Made by a program: the position numbers and the translations under genes. From contig NZ_FNBM01000001.1 in the NCBI RefSeq assembly GCF_900102335.1, positions 310,001-374,000 of the forward strand: a stretch of DNA of 64,000 bases, read 5' to 3'. Positions 8,977-17,966 of the stretch are shown one piece after another. Origin of the DNA: Phytopseudomonas seleniipraecipitans (lineage in GTDB: Bacteria > Pseudomonadota > Gammaproteobacteria > Pseudomonadales > Pseudomonadaceae). Position 1 is the stretch's first letter; every line of letters starts with the position of its first letter. The notes below the pieces were generated by a model. It did no database searches, was not told the DNA's origin, and saw only the letters and a list, made by a program, of their open reading frames with translations.

Positions 8977-9512
8977 GGTCGACCTGCTTTGGCGAGAGCC
9001 AGCAGGGCAGATGCAGCGTCCCTGGCATCGTCAATGACCGATGCGCCGGCCACGCTGGCCGCAGCCGTGGCGCCTTCGAACAACAGCCAGAGCTGCGTGC
9101 ACAGGCGCTCATCGTTTCGACCCAGGGCGAGCTCCACGCGTTTTGCGATGTCCTCGCGGAACTCGACTTTCTGGCCCTGCACCAGTGAAACGATCTCGGT
9201 GCTCGCTTGAGCATATTCGGCGCGAGCGCGCAGCAACATGCAGCCAAGCGTGCCGTGTTCTATCACCCAACCGCGCAGCGCGTTGAACAGCGTCTCGATG
9301 TCGCCTGGCTGCGCTTCGAGCCGTTCCATGAAAGCACGGTGGCGCGCTTCAAGAACGGCGAGAACCAGTCCGTCACGCGAGCCGAAGTGCTTGTAGAGCG
9401 TGCGGGTCGAGACGCCGGAAGGCGCGATCACCCGGTCGACACCGATGCCTCGGAACCCCTCTGCCTCGAACAGGCGGGTAGCCCCTGCGATTATTTCAGT
9501 ACGTTTATCCAT
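8973..9512 (-). CDS. TetR-family transcriptional regulator
   Basis: A 179-residue regulator. The N-terminal helix-turn-helix (about residues 10-50) reads GFRGIGVDRVI...GVSTRTLYKHFGSRDGLV, the classic TetR signature. The C-terminal two thirds is a helical ligand and dimer domain. It is first in a two-gene unit with the MFS transporter, overlapping by 4 bases. A near-perfect palindrome 20 bases upstream of its start (9532-9549) is a likely autoregulatory operator. Confidence 0.88.
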   Translation of the reverse strand: MDKRTEIIAGATRLFEAEGFRGIGVDRVIAPSGVSTRTLYKHFGSRDGLVLAVLEARHRAFMERLEAQPGDIETLFNALRGWVIEHGTLGCMLLRARAEYAQASTEIVSLVQGQKVEFREDIAKRVELALGRNDERLCTQLWLLFEGATAAASVAGASVIDDARDAASALLALAKAGRP

Positions 9513-9531
9513 GGCTTGAGTGTAAAACGAT

Positions 9532-9549
9532 CGCTTTACTTGTCAAGCG
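9532..9549. promoter_or_regulatory. Candidate TetR operator upstream of the tetR-MFS unit
   Basis: The 18-base sequence GTAAAACGATCGCTTTAC is a palindrome apart from one base pair (central CGATCG, outer GTAAA/TTTAC). It sits 20 bases upstream of the TetR start, where it would cover the promoter. The rest of the gap to 9673 shows nothing else. Confidence 0.55.
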
Positions 9550-9673
9550 CATGGCTACCCACTCCGGCACCGGGTCGATACGTGGTGGGTAATCTGTCCC
9601 GCTCGATCTTTGAAGTTGTACGGTACGGTCAGGCTCGGGAAATCCTGCCGCGGACTCGGGCACGCTGCGTCGT

Positions 9674-10033
9674 TCATAGCTCTGACCTGACCTCGACACT
9701 GCTATCCGTGACGACAGCCGTGACGGTGGTGGCGGTGGTGAAATAAACCGGCTTGCTACTTATCTGTCGGCCGTCGGGATAATTCACCACGAACCCCATG
9801 GCCGACTCACCGGCTACTTTGAAGCGGCGCTTGGCACCCGGTGAAAGGGCGGGAAGCTGTTTTCGCTGAGCATCCCACCGCGCTTCAACCTGCACCTCGA
9901 CGCCTGAATGGTTGTGAATGACCATGGTCGGCGTTGCCCAGTAGAGCGCGCCCAGGAACAGCGCGGCGTAGACGGCTGACAGGGTGAGGAGGACGACGGC
10001 AAGCCGCCGCAACAGTGTCCATGATCGGGTCAT
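9674..10033 (-). CDS. Membrane-anchored hypothetical protein
   Basis: A 119-residue protein with a single N-terminal membrane segment (about residues 10-33) and a small predicted extracytoplasmic domain (MVIHNHSGVEVQVEARW...PGAKRRFKV) that has the alternating pattern of a beta-sandwich. Not recognised as a named family. Its start overlaps the end of the flavin monooxygenase remnant by 4 bases (ATGA), which suggests it was once the second gene of that operon and now may lack its promoter. Confidence 0.6.
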   Translation of the reverse strand: MTRSWTLLRRLAVVLLTLSAVYAALFLGALYWATPTMVIHNHSGVEVQVEARWDAQRKQLPALSPGAKRRFKVAGESAMGFVVNYPDGRQISSKPVYFTTATTVTAVVTDSSVEVRSEL

Positions 10034-10398
10034 ATCGGGTCCGTTAACGGTGCATAGCTTCGCTTGTACAGCTTATTGCCTGCCAACTTCAGCAGGGGAA
10101 TACGCCCCCAGGCGGGTAAGCCGCGCATCTTGTCGCGCGCGACACATTGCTTCTGTACCCAGTCGACGCGGGGCTTGCGGCGGCGCATATAGGCGGCGAA
10201 TGCGTCCTTGAGGGTTGCCGTGGTAGCCAGCGTCTCGGCCAGCACCAGCGCATCCTCCATGGCCATCGCTGCACCTTCCGCCATATTCGGCGAGGAGGCG
10301 TGTGCCGCATCACCGATGAGCACCACCCGGCCCTTCACCCAATCGTCCATGACCACCTGCTCTACACGACTGAAATGGACCTGAACGTGAGCGGGGTT
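10030..10398 (-). pseudogene. FAD-dependent monooxygenase, C-terminal remnant
   Basis: Only the last third of a PHBH-type aromatic-ring or polyketide monooxygenase remains: GRVVLIGDAAHASSPNMAEG is the conserved FAD-binding GD motif region, followed by the usual MEDALVLAE helix. Homology can be read upstream to about 10380 (HFSRVEQVVMDDWV), and the frame hits a stop at 10399-10401, which is also the stop codon of the GGDEF-EAL gene. The Rossmann N-terminus (GxGxxG) and about 250 residues are missing. The junction suggests a deletion or rearrangement that joined the two genes. Confidence 0.8.
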
Positions 10399-12978
10399 TC
10401 ATGTATCGATGGCGGCGCTCGGGCCCGGCGCAATGGCCACTGCGGCATGCTGATGGCGCGCCGCAATAAGTGCGTTGAACTGTTGTAACGACTGCGGGCG
10501 GCCCAGGTAGTGACCCTGCGCTTCGTCGCAGCGGATGCTGGCGAGATCCTTTAGCTGGCTTTCCGATTCAATGCCTTCCGCTGTCACCGTCATTGCCAGC
10601 GCCCGGCCAAGCCCGATGATCGATTCGAGAATAGCGATCGCCGTGCTCTTGGTTTCCCCCTGCAGATCGGCAATAAAGCTGCGATCGATCTTGATCGCAT
10701 CAAAGGGATAGGTGCGCAGGTAACTGAGCGACGAATAACCCGTGCCGAAATCATCCATCGACAAACGAACCCCCAAACGCTTGAGGCCGATCATGATCTC
10801 CAGCGCAGAAGCAGAGTCCCTGAGCATCACGGTTTCGGTGATCTCGAGTTCCAGGCGGCCGGCATCCAGGCCTGTTGCTTCGAGCACACGACGAACGCGC
10901 GTGATGAGATCGCCTCGCTGGAACTCGACGGATGACAGGTTGACGGAAATCAGCAGCTCGGCAGGCCATTCGGTTGCCGCTTTGCAGGCTTTTTCCAGCA
11001 CCCAATCGCTGAGCGCAATGACCAGCCCGGTCTCTTCGGCGACGGAGATGAAGTGGTCCGGCATCGTTCGTCCCCGTACCGGGTGTTGCCACCGCACCAA
11101 GGCCTCTGCTCCTGAAACCACCTTCGCGCCAACCGAGAAGCGGGGCTGAAACTCCAGAAAAAACTCGGACCGGCGCAGTGCATTGCGCAGGTCGGTTTCG
11201 ATCAGGCGGCGGTCAATCACACGTTGATTCATTTCTGCCGCATAGAACTGCCAGTTGTTCCTTCCCGCGGCCTTGGCTTCGTAGAGCGCAATGTCCGCGT
11301 AGCGCAACAAATCACCGGCATGCACGGCATCCTTCGGTGCGATTGCCACCCCGATGCTTACGCCCAGGGAAATTTCATGGGCTCCACTGACGATAGGTTC
11401 GCCGATAGCCTCACAGACCTGCGCGCATAACCTTTCGAGACCGCGCTCATCAGCCAGCCCTTCGATGACCAGAACGAACTCATCGCCACCCAGCCGCGCA
11501 ACCACATCCCCTTCGCGCACGCAGTGTTTCAAGCGTAGCGCTACTTCACAGAGCACCTGATCGCCGATCGAGTGGCCGAAGGTATCGTTAACCGGCTTGA
11601 ATCGGTCCAGGTCGAGACTGAGCAGGCACAGCGGGCGGCTGGTGACCCCGAGCCGCGTGTCCAGGTAGGTGTGGAGATAGCGACGATTGGCCAGGCCAGT
11701 CAGCGCGTCGTGCTCAGACATGTGGGTTATCTGCCGCTTGGCTTCGACCTCTTCGGTGATATCCGTGACGGTCCCTCGGTAACCACACACGTCTCCATCC
11801 TTGAGAATGCTGCGAATCGAGAGCAGGCAGTGGTGCATGCTGCCCAGGGCGTCAGCGTATGAGCACTCGATCTGCTGCCGTGCCGCTGGCGCGTGCTCGG
11901 CCGAAACGGTTGGAGCACTGCAGGCAGCAATATCCACCCCCAGCAGATCGCCGAGCTTTTTGCCTGCCCATTCGCAGCTTTGCAACCCGGTCATGACCGA
12001 GAAACGTCCCGACACGAAGGTGAGGCGGCCGTGCGTGTCAGTTTCCCAAATCCAGTCCGATGAAGACTCAGCCACCGATCGGAAGCGTTCCTCACTGAGA
12101 AGCAGCGCGTCCTGGCCGGCATCAAACAGTCCTGATGCGCGTAGCAGCCGCCGCTGCAGGGCCCAAAGGAGTACTGCGAACAATACGGCCGTCAGCACTA
12201 GCAGCGGCAATAGCGCCAGCAGGAAGGCATCACCGGGTCGTGTCGGCGTCCAGGTGAGGAGCAGCTCTTCACCGAATGCTGACTGGAGCGACACGAACAG
12301 CAGGCCATCCTCTCGCTGTTGAAGGGTACGCAGATCAGCCACTTTGGCATCGAGCCCGAGCGCTTCGATATCCAGAATATCTACAAAAAGCATCACCGAG
12401 GTATTGGCAAGAGCTGCCCTGCCAACCACCTCATCCGATTTGATCGATGCGGCGTAGACGAGAGCCTCCGCGCCGTTGACCAGGTAATAGCCGTATACGG
12501 CTTGGTCGAGGTCAGCGCGATCTCGGGCCGCCGCCAGGAGAGGCGTCAGGTCAGCGGAAACGTACTGGGTGGCAGTCACCGAGCTCAATTCGCCTTCGAC
12601 CACTGCATAGCGAGTGTCCTGGGCGGGGCCCACGATGAACACCCCGTCGATGGAGTAGCTGTTGAACAGCGAGCCCCCCATATTGTCTCGCTCATAGGCC
12701 CAGTCGACGTCCACGGTATCGCCACCCGCGGATGCATAGGCATCGTTCCAGAAGGCGTAGTCCTTCAACGCAGTTCCGGTCGACTGCACCTTGGAGCTGA
12801 CGGAGCGCAATATGGAGGACGTGTTCAGCTCAACTTGCGCAACGTTCTGTTTGAGAGCGATCGAGATCAGTGCCGCGCAGGCGATAACCAGCAAGCTGGC
12901 CATCAGTATCGCGAAGCCAACAGCGTATCTTCTGGTGACGTCCGTGTAGCTACGCATGGCGCCGAAATCTTCAGGCAT
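10399..12978 (-). CDS. CHASE4-PAS-GGDEF-EAL cyclic-di-GMP protein
   Basis: A membrane-bound bifunctional c-di-GMP enzyme of 859 residues. Domain order: membrane helix (about 12-36), periplasmic CHASE4-like sensor (with DYAFWNDAYAS), second membrane helix (about 255-275), PAS (about 300-415), GGDEF (GGDEF at about 497) and EAL (starting near 605). The cyclase motif RLGGDEF is intact and the inhibitory RxxD site is present (REGD). The EAL domain keeps EALVRW, ETVML, DDFGTG, KIDRSF and the AEGIES glutamate, so both activities look competent. ATG 12978 has an AAGG upstream; 12957 and 13023 are alternatives. Its 3' end abuts a truncated monooxygenase. Confidence 0.88.
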   Translation of the reverse strand: MPEDFGAMRSYTDVTRRYAVGFAILMASLLVIACAALISIALKQNVAQVELNTSSILRSVSSKVQSTGTALKDYAFWNDAYASAGGDTVDVDWAYERDNMGGSLFNSYSIDGVFIVGPAQDTRYAVVEGELSSVTATQYVSADLTPLLAAARDRADLDQAVYGYYLVNGAEALVYAASIKSDEVVGRAALANTSVMLFVDILDIEALGLDAKVADLRTLQQREDGLLFVSLQSAFGEELLLTWTPTRPGDAFLLALLPLLVLTAVLFAVLLWALQRRLLRASGLFDAGQDALLLSEERFRSVAESSSDWIWETDTHGRLTFVSGRFSVMTGLQSCEWAGKKLGDLLGVDIAACSAPTVSAEHAPAARQQIECSYADALGSMHHCLLSIRSILKDGDVCGYRGTVTDITEEVEAKRQITHMSEHDALTGLANRRYLHTYLDTRLGVTSRPLCLLSLDLDRFKPVNDTFGHSIGDQVLCEVALRLKHCVREGDVVARLGGDEFVLVIEGLADERGLERLCAQVCEAIGEPIVSGAHEISLGVSIGVAIAPKDAVHAGDLLRYADIALYEAKAAGRNNWQFYAAEMNQRVIDRRLIETDLRNALRRSEFFLEFQPRFSVGAKVVSGAEALVRWQHPVRGRTMPDHFISVAEETGLVIALSDWVLEKACKAATEWPAELLISVNLSSVEFQRGDLITRVRRVLEATGLDAGRLELEITETVMLRDSASALEIMIGLKRLGVRLSMDDFGTGYSSLSYLRTYPFDAIKIDRSFIADLQGETKSTAIAILESIIGLGRALAMTVTAEGIESESQLKDLASIRCDEAQGHYLGRPQSLQQFNALIAARHQHAAVAIAPGPSAAIDT

Positions 12979-13250
12979 TGTGATGACCACCTTGTACTGT
13001 GCAACCAGAGCCTGGATCGACATCGCCGGGCAGCTTGACGTTGTCGGCGGCTAGCCGGATTACATGAGTCTAGTGTGGTTATCGGCTCGTTCGTGTGCTG
13101 ATTTCGGAGCATTCATCAGGTGCGCTGTCGCCAAGTGTCATTGACGCGCGAGCGACGGCCGCGACGGCGCTGGTGGGCAGGGTAAACAAAGGGTGGGTCG
13201 TGGACTGATCCACCACTGGCTGGCGCAGCCTGCTCTCTGCACAAACGAGT

Positions 13251-13275
13251 TCGCCGGCTACCAGGTAGCCGGCGA
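13251..13275 (-). terminator. Hairpin downstream of xenA
   Basis: An 11-base perfect stem, TCGCCGGCTAC/GTAGCCGGCGA, with a 3-base loop lies 16 bases after the xenA stop. No strong T-run follows, so it may be a weak terminator or part of a dispersed repeat: the 15-mer CCAGGTAGCCGGCGA recurs at 58137-58151. The gap 13024-13250 shows nothing else recognisable. Confidence 0.5.
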
Positions 13276-13290
13276 GTTTACTGCCACCCG

Positions 13291-14382
13291 TTAGCGGTAG
13301 CGTTCAAGCCAGTGTGCGTAGGGCGCGGGCAGCGTCCAGGAGGCCTTGTCGACGCCCAGTTCCTTGGCAGCGAAGTACGGCCAGTGCGGGTCGGCGAGGT
13401 GGGCGCGGCCGATCGAGACCAGGTCGAGGTGACCGGCTTTCACTGCTTCTTCCGCCAGTTGCGGCGTGCCGAAGCCCCAGGCCGAGGTCACCGGGATGCC
13501 GGCTTCGCGGCGCACGCGCTCGGCGATCGGGCCCATGAAGGCCGGGCCCCACGGAATGTTGGTATCGGGGATGGTGAAGCCGACGCTGACACTCAGCAAA
13601 TCCAGGCCGCCGGCCTTGAAGCGGCGAGCCAGTTCGATGGACTCTTCGAGGGTTTGCTCGTCGCGGCCGTCGTACTCGATCACGCCGAAGCGGGCGGTCA
13701 GCGGCAGGTGCTCCGGCCACACTTCACGCACGGCAGCGAGGGTTTCCAGCAGGAAGCGGCTGCGGTTGTCGAAGCTGCCGCCGTAGGCATCGGTACGCTG
13801 GTTGGAGTGCTCTGAGAAGAAACTCTGGCCGAGGTAGCCGTGAGCAAAGTGCAGCTCGATCCATTCGAAGCCGGCATCGCGGGCGCGGCGGGCGGCGTCG
13901 ACGAAGTTCTGGCGAACCCGTGCGATGTCTTCCAGGGTCATGGCGCGCGGTACTTTCGGCAGGTTGGCGCCGAAGGCAATCGCCGATGGGGCGATGGTTT
14001 CCCAGGCACGTGCATCGTTGTCGGCGATGTGGTCGTCACCTTCCCACGGGCGGTTGGCGCTGGCTTTGCGGCCGGCGTGAGCGATCTGGATGCCGGGCAC
14101 CGAGCCGGCCGCCTTGATGGCTTTGACCACCGGCACGAACGCCTGGGCGTGCTCATCGCTCCAGATGCCCGCGCAGCCTGGGGTGATACGGCCTTCTGGC
14201 GCCACGGCGGTGGCTTCAACGACCAGCAGGCCAGCGCCGCCGCGTGCCATGCCGGCCAGGTGAACCTGATGCCAGTCATTGATGATGCCGTCTTCGGCCA
14301 TGTACTGGCACATCGGCGGGATGGCGATGCGGTTGCGGAGGGTGACGTCTTTCAGTTTGAAGGGTTCGAACAGCGCAGACAT
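13291..14382 (-). CDS. xenA: Old-yellow-enzyme xenobiotic reductase XenA
   Basis: An FMN-dependent NAD(P)H:flavin oxidoreductase that reduces activated alkenes and nitro compounds in the cytoplasm. The 363-residue length and text match the characterised P. putida XenA closely: PPMCQYMAEDG places the redox-tuning cysteine at C25, IQIAHAGRKA and HFAHGYLGQSFFSEHSN provide substrate-binding histidines and the catalytic tyrosine region, and SIGRAHLADP is the FMN phosphate site. It is divergent from an ArsR regulator, with a perfect palindrome between them. The ATG at 14382 follows GGAGT. Confidence 0.95.
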   Translation of the reverse strand: MSALFEPFKLKDVTLRNRIAIPPMCQYMAEDGIINDWHQVHLAGMARGGAGLLVVEATAVAPEGRITPGCAGIWSDEHAQAFVPVVKAIKAAGSVPGIQIAHAGRKASANRPWEGDDHIADNDARAWETIAPSAIAFGANLPKVPRAMTLEDIARVRQNFVDAARRARDAGFEWIELHFAHGYLGQSFFSEHSNQRTDAYGGSFDNRSRFLLETLAAVREVWPEHLPLTARFGVIEYDGRDEQTLEESIELARRFKAGGLDLLSVSVGFTIPDTNIPWGPAFMGPIAERVRREAGIPVTSAWGFGTPQLAEEAVKAGHLDLVSIGRAHLADPHWPYFAAKELGVDKASWTLPAPYAHWLERYR

Positions 14383-14417
14383 GGGTTAACTCCGAGTGGA
14401 TATCGTTCGTTACTGTT

Positions 14418-14435
14418 GTTCGATCATAATCGAAC
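14418..14435. promoter_or_regulatory. Palindromic operator between xenA and arsR-type gene
   Basis: GTTCGAT-CATA-ATCGAAC is a perfect 7+4+7 inverted repeat 35 bases upstream of xenA and 37 bases before the chosen ArsR start. An outer pair, TATCGTT (14401-14407) and AACGATA (14446-14452), flanks it. A dimeric ArsR repressor is the natural candidate to bind here and control both genes; this is inference. Confidence 0.55.
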
Positions 14436-14472
14436 TATGGCAAATAACGATAGCCCCGTTATCATGTGCAGC

Positions 14473-14772
14473 ATGCGAGCCTTCAAACATCCCGATCCCA
14501 GCGACCTGACCCTTGAGCGTCTGCTTTACGCCTTGAGCGATCCGGTGCGCATGGAAATCGTCCGCTGCCTGGCCGGCGTGCCGGAAGCCACCTGCGGTGA
14601 GCTGGACGGCGGCCGCCCAAAGTCGAGCATGTCGCACCATTTTCGGGTGTTGCGCGATGCCGGCCTGGTGCACACGCGCAACATCGGCACCACGCACATG
14701 AACTCGCTACGGGCCGATGAACTGGACACACGCTTTCCCGGTCTGCTGAGCGCCATTCTGGCGCAGCATTGA
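14473..14772 (+). CDS. ArsR-family winged-helix regulator
   Basis: A 99-residue regulator. LYALSDPVRMEIVRCLAG is the ArsR signature at residues about 15-32, and RPKSSMSHHFRVLRDAGLVHTRN is the recognition helix and wing. No metal-binding cysteine pair is evident, so it probably senses an organic or redox signal rather than a metal. The start is uncertain: 14473 gives the family-typical MRAFKHPDP beginning, while ATG 14437 would abut the palindrome. It faces xenA and likely represses it. Confidence 0.82.
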   Translation: MRAFKHPDPSDLTLERLLYALSDPVRMEIVRCLAGVPEATCGELDGGRPKSSMSHHFRVLRDAGLVHTRNIGTTHMNSLRADELDTRFPGLLSAILAQH

Positions 14773-14938
14773 GCCGACGGCTTCTTCTGCATCTCGCCAA
14801 TTGCCTCGGCGGATGGTCGGTCATCAGGCGTGGCGCAGCGCCACTAATTGGTTGAACCACAATTTCGCCGCTTCGGTCAGAACCCTTCAGAGGGCCTCGA
14901 AAGGCCACGGACAGCCCGTAATCTGATGAGGAAACTCC

Positions 14939-15376
14939 ATGCAAATTTTCGAAGCCTTGCGAGAAAGCCACGACCGCCAGCGTGAACTGGCCGAAGCGCT
15001 GGTCGGCACCCAGGGCGACTCGCCCGAGCGTGCCCAGTATTACAAGGATCTCAAGGAAGAACTGCTGGCCCACGCGCGCGCAGAAGAGCGGTTTTTCTAT
15101 TCGCCGCTGATGAAGCACGACGCTGGTGTCGACCTGTCTCGTCATGGCGTTGCTGAACACCATGAAATGGACGAGCTGCTGGAGACTCTGGAAGAAACCG
15201 ACCCGTCCAGCCCGTCGTGGATTGCCACCGCCCGCAAGCTCAAGGACAAGATCTTTCATCACTTGGAAGACGAAGAGCACACCTTCTTCCAGCAGGCCGG
15301 AAAGATGCTGACCCAACAGCAGAAAACCTCGTTGGCCACCGACTACGTAAAGGATTACCAGGACGCCCTGAGCTGA
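14939..15376 (+). CDS. Hemerythrin HHE-domain protein
   Basis: A 145-residue four-helix protein with the di-iron ligand pattern of HHE domains: ESHDRQ (residue about 11), HARAEERFFYSPL (HxxxE), HHEMDELL and HHLEDEEHTFF. Such proteins bind oxygen, NO or iron, or buffer oxidative stress in the cytoplasm; the exact role here is open. It is a single gene ending in a strong terminator. Confidence 0.85.
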   Translation: MQIFEALRESHDRQRELAEALVGTQGDSPERAQYYKDLKEELLAHARAEERFFYSPLMKHDAGVDLSRHGVAEHHEMDELLETLEETDPSSPSWIATARKLKDKIFHHLEDEEHTFFQQAGKMLTQQQKTSLATDYVKDYQDALS

Positions 15377-15410
15377 GCGGTGCGCCGCTAGCCAAACGCT
15401 AGAATGACAA

Positions 15411-15442
15411 ACGCCGTGCAGGTTTTCTGCACGGCGTTTTTT
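15411..15442 (+). terminator. Rho-independent terminator of the hemerythrin gene
   Basis: A perfect 10-base stem CGCCGTGCAG/CTGCACGGCG with a 5-base loop (GTTTT), followed by six T residues, 35 bases after the stop. Confidence 0.9.
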
Positions 15443-15790
15443 ATTGAGGCGTCGCCAGCGCTTGGCTTGAAGGTGCCTGGATTCATGCCTCTGGAGAGGA
15501 GGTTGTCGGGGTGTATCCGCTCAGGCTCTCTTCATGCCCGAGCAAGCATTACCCGGTGTGAACGGGTAAGCGCGATCGATGCAAGACAGCTAACCTGCAC
15601 GTGACGCCGATGATCATGCCGCTCATTGGCGGCGGTCTCTCCAATACCGCAATTGCTGACGGCTGGCGCTCCCCACAAGCACTTGCAAAGTTGTACAGGT
15701 TGCTAGACTTGTAGAACTTTCTGATGGCCATTTGCTCGAATTATACAGAGCGGCCGTGTACTGGCTGCGCCCTCTATATAGGTAATGCCG
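15443..15790 (+). promoter_or_regulatory. Leader region of the LOV kinase
   Basis: About 350 bases without a gene. It holds a 7-base inverted repeat TTACCCG (15549-15555)/CGGGTAA (15563-15569) with a 7-base spacer, and AT-richer DNA near 15700-15750 that could carry the kinase promoter. AGGT at 15780 gives proper spacing to ATG 15791 and decides that start over ATG 15785. Nothing else is recognised. Confidence 0.35.
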
Positions 15791-17395
15791 ATGTCTACGA
15801 GCGGCAAACAGAACTTCCGCGTCGACAACACTTCATCTGGCGACATCACCGGTTCCGGCAAGAACATTTTCTTCGCGGCGGTTGAAACCACGCGGATGCC
15901 GATGATCATCACCGACCCGAATCGTGATGATAATCCGATCATCTTTGCCAATAACGCGTTTCTGGAGATGACCGGCTATGACGCCGACGAGATCGTTGGC
16001 ACCAACTGCCGTTTTCTGCAGGGGCCGGAGACCGATCGTTCGGTGGTTACGCAGGTGCGTGACGCAATCGCCCAGCGCCAGGAAGTCTCGGTCGAGCTGA
16101 TCAATTACCGCAAGGATGGCTCGACGTTCTGGAATGCGCTGTTCATATCGCCGGTCTACAACGACGCTGGCGAGCTGATCTATTTCTTCGCCTCGCAGCT
16201 CGACATCAGCCGTCGCCGCGATGCTGAAGAAGGCCTGCGCCAAGCGCAGAAGATGGAAGCGCTGGGGCAACTTACCGGCGGCATTGCCCACGACTTCAAC
16301 AACCTGCTGCAGGTGATGATCGGTTATCTCGAAGTGCTTGACCGCACGGTGGCCAAGCCCGAGTACGATCAAGTGCGTATGCAGCGCTGCGTGGGTAACG
16401 CACGCAATGCCGCTGACCGCGCCGCCACGCTGACCCAGCAACTGCTGGCATTTTCCCGCAAGCAGAAGCTCGAGGGCCGGGTACTCAACCTCAATGGGCT
16501 GATTACCGGCTTTCAGGAGCTGGGCGAACGTACGCTGGGGCGCACCAACATGCGCCTGAAGCTCGATCAGGCGCTGTGGAACTGTCGCATCGACCCAACC
16601 CAGGCCGAGGTTGCGTTCCTCAATATCCTGATCAATGCCCGCGATGCGCTGGAAGGGCGCGATCAACCAACGGTGCATATCGAGACCAAGAACGTGCTGG
16701 TCGAAGACCTCGGCAGCATGGCATACGACGGTCTGATGCCAGGGCGCTATGTCAGTGTGGCGATTACCGACAACGGTATCGGCATGCCGGAAAGCGTGAG
16801 TACGCGGGTGATGGACCCGTTCTTCACCACCAAGGAGGAGGGCAAGGGATCGGGGCTCGGCTTGTCGATGGTCTATGGCTTCGTCAAACAGTCCGGAGGG
16901 ACCGTACGGATCTACACCGAAGAAGGGGTTGGCACCACGTTGCGCCTGTATTTCCCGGCCGACGACAGCCAGATCGTCCACAACCTGACGAAAGAGCGGC
17001 TACACGAGCGCAACGGCACCGAGCGTGTGCTGGTTGTCGAAGACCGTCCCGATGTAGCGGACCTGGCGAAGATGATTCTTGAGGACTATGGCTATATGGC
17101 CGAGATCGCCCTGAACGCCCGTGAAGCGCTGCAGATGCTGGAGGTCGCCGATTACGATCTGCTGTTCACTGACCTGATCATGCCCGGCGGCATGAACGGC
17201 GTAATGCTCGCCCGCGAAGCCAGACGCCGTAAGCCCGGATTGCGGGTGCTGCTGACCACCGGCTACTCCGAAAGCTCCCTGGAGCGCACCGACGCCGGCG
17301 GCAGCGAGTTCGACGTGATATCCAAGCCCTATGTGCCAACCGATCTGATACGCAAGGTGCGCCAGGTGATTGAAGGCCCGACCGGCGTCGGCTGA
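15791..17395 (+). CDS. LOV-domain blue-light hybrid histidine kinase with receiver
   Basis: A soluble 534-residue photoreceptor kinase. The N-terminal LOV/PAS domain (about residues 30-135) carries the flavin-adduct motif [10 protein letters not shown] with the reactive cysteine at C73, and the downstream [10 protein letters not shown] Jalpha-type linker. It is followed by HisKA with [11 protein letters not shown] (H167), a HATPase domain ([23 protein letters not shown]), and a C-terminal receiver with phosphoacceptor D461 (FTDLIMPGG). This order matches the LOV-HK-RR proteins of P. syringae, which sense blue light through FMN. No dedicated output regulator is adjacent. Confidence 0.92.
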   Translation: MSTSGKQNFRVDNTSSGDITGSGKNIFFAAVETTRMPMIITDPNRDDNPIIFANNAFLEMTGYDADEIVGTNCRFLQGPETDRSVVTQVRDAIAQRQEVSVELINYRKDGSTFWNALFISPVYNDAGELIYFFASQLDISRRRDAEEGLRQAQKMEALGQLTGGIAHDFNNLLQVMIGYLEVLDRTVAKPEYDQVRMQRCVGNARNAADRAATLTQQLLAFSRKQKLEGRVLNLNGLITGFQELGERTLGRTNMRLKLDQALWNCRIDPTQAEVAFLNILINARDALEGRDQPTVHIETKNVLVEDLGSMAYDGLMPGRYVSVAITDNGIGMPESVSTRVMDPFFTTKEEGKGSGLGLSMVYGFVKQSGGTVRIYTEEGVGTTLRLYFPADDSQIVHNLTKERLHERNGTERVLVVEDRPDVADLAKMILEDYGYMAEIALNAREALQMLEVADYDLLFTDLIMPGGMNGVMLAREARRRKPGLRVLLTTGYSESSLERTDAGGSEFDVISKPYVPTDLIRKVRQVIEGPTGVG

Positions 17396-17512
17396 AGATA
17401 GGCCCGCGGCGGGCAGGGCGCACGCAGCTCGCCTCACCTAAACAAGCGAATGACGAGACGAGCGGTCTGAATACAATGCGAACGGATGTGCCTGTATTCG
17501 CCTCACAAGGTT

Positions 17513-17824
17513 ATGGACAAATATATAAATAGATTCATCGCGGACACCGGCTGCCAGCTTGACCTTGATAGAGGCCCAACTGGCATATGCTTCATGGCCA
17601 TGTCTGATGAGGGGCAGTGCATTGGACGCCGCTACCTCAGTACCGCTCAGCTGGCCAACAACTCATTGGTGCAGGCGGTGATGCTCGATTTCATCGCGCA
17701 GACCAAGCGTCTGTTAGAGTCCGGTGGCGCGAATATCAGCAGCAATCTGCACCCCTGTGAGAACCATGTTGATGGGGTGGCAGTGCCTACTGCACATCGC
17801 GACGGGATCAGTGATCAGATTTGA
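17513..17824 (+). CDS. Small hypothetical protein (possibly DUF3509-like)
   Basis: A 103-residue predicted soluble protein starting MDKYINRF. The body (GRRYLSTAQLANNSLVQAVMLDFIAQTKRLLE) resembles the short Pseudomonas DUF3509 pattern of a two-strand sheet plus helix, but this is a loose recollection. AAGG lies too close to ATG 17513; ATG 17486 is an alternative start. The last 25 residues are low in family-like features. It follows the LOV kinase by about 120 bases on the same strand. Confidence 0.45.
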   Translation: MDKYINRFIADTGCQLDLDRGPTGICFMAMSDEGQCIGRRYLSTAQLANNSLVQAVMLDFIAQTKRLLESGGANISSNLHPCENHVDGVAVPTAHRDGISDQI

Positions 17825-17947
17825 TCCTGAAAAAGTAGAGCGGGGCGCTCGACCGGGCGCGGTGTTCTTTCGCATAAACCCCCTTGAGTAAGGCAGTTCT
17901 GCAACTACTTGGCTGGGAAGGGCATTGATACAGTGGATGCCTCTTAC

Positions 17948-17962
17948 TCAATCAGGTACTGG
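17948..17962 (+). repeat. Shared 15-mer TCAATCAGGTACTGG, copy 1
   Basis: This 15-mer ends 4 bases before the thioesterase start codon and recurs exactly at 18900-18914 before the DUF3182 gene. Its first 11 bases occur again at 21028-21038 before the CheB-CheR kinase. In the first two copies it spans the ribosome-binding region. Confidence 0.6.
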
Positions 17963-17966
17963 CCCG

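Noticed and set aside
15385-15442. Small RNA gene at the hairpin after the hemerythrin gene
   Set aside because: The stem plus T-run is a standard terminator close to the stop codon; no separate promoter is visible.
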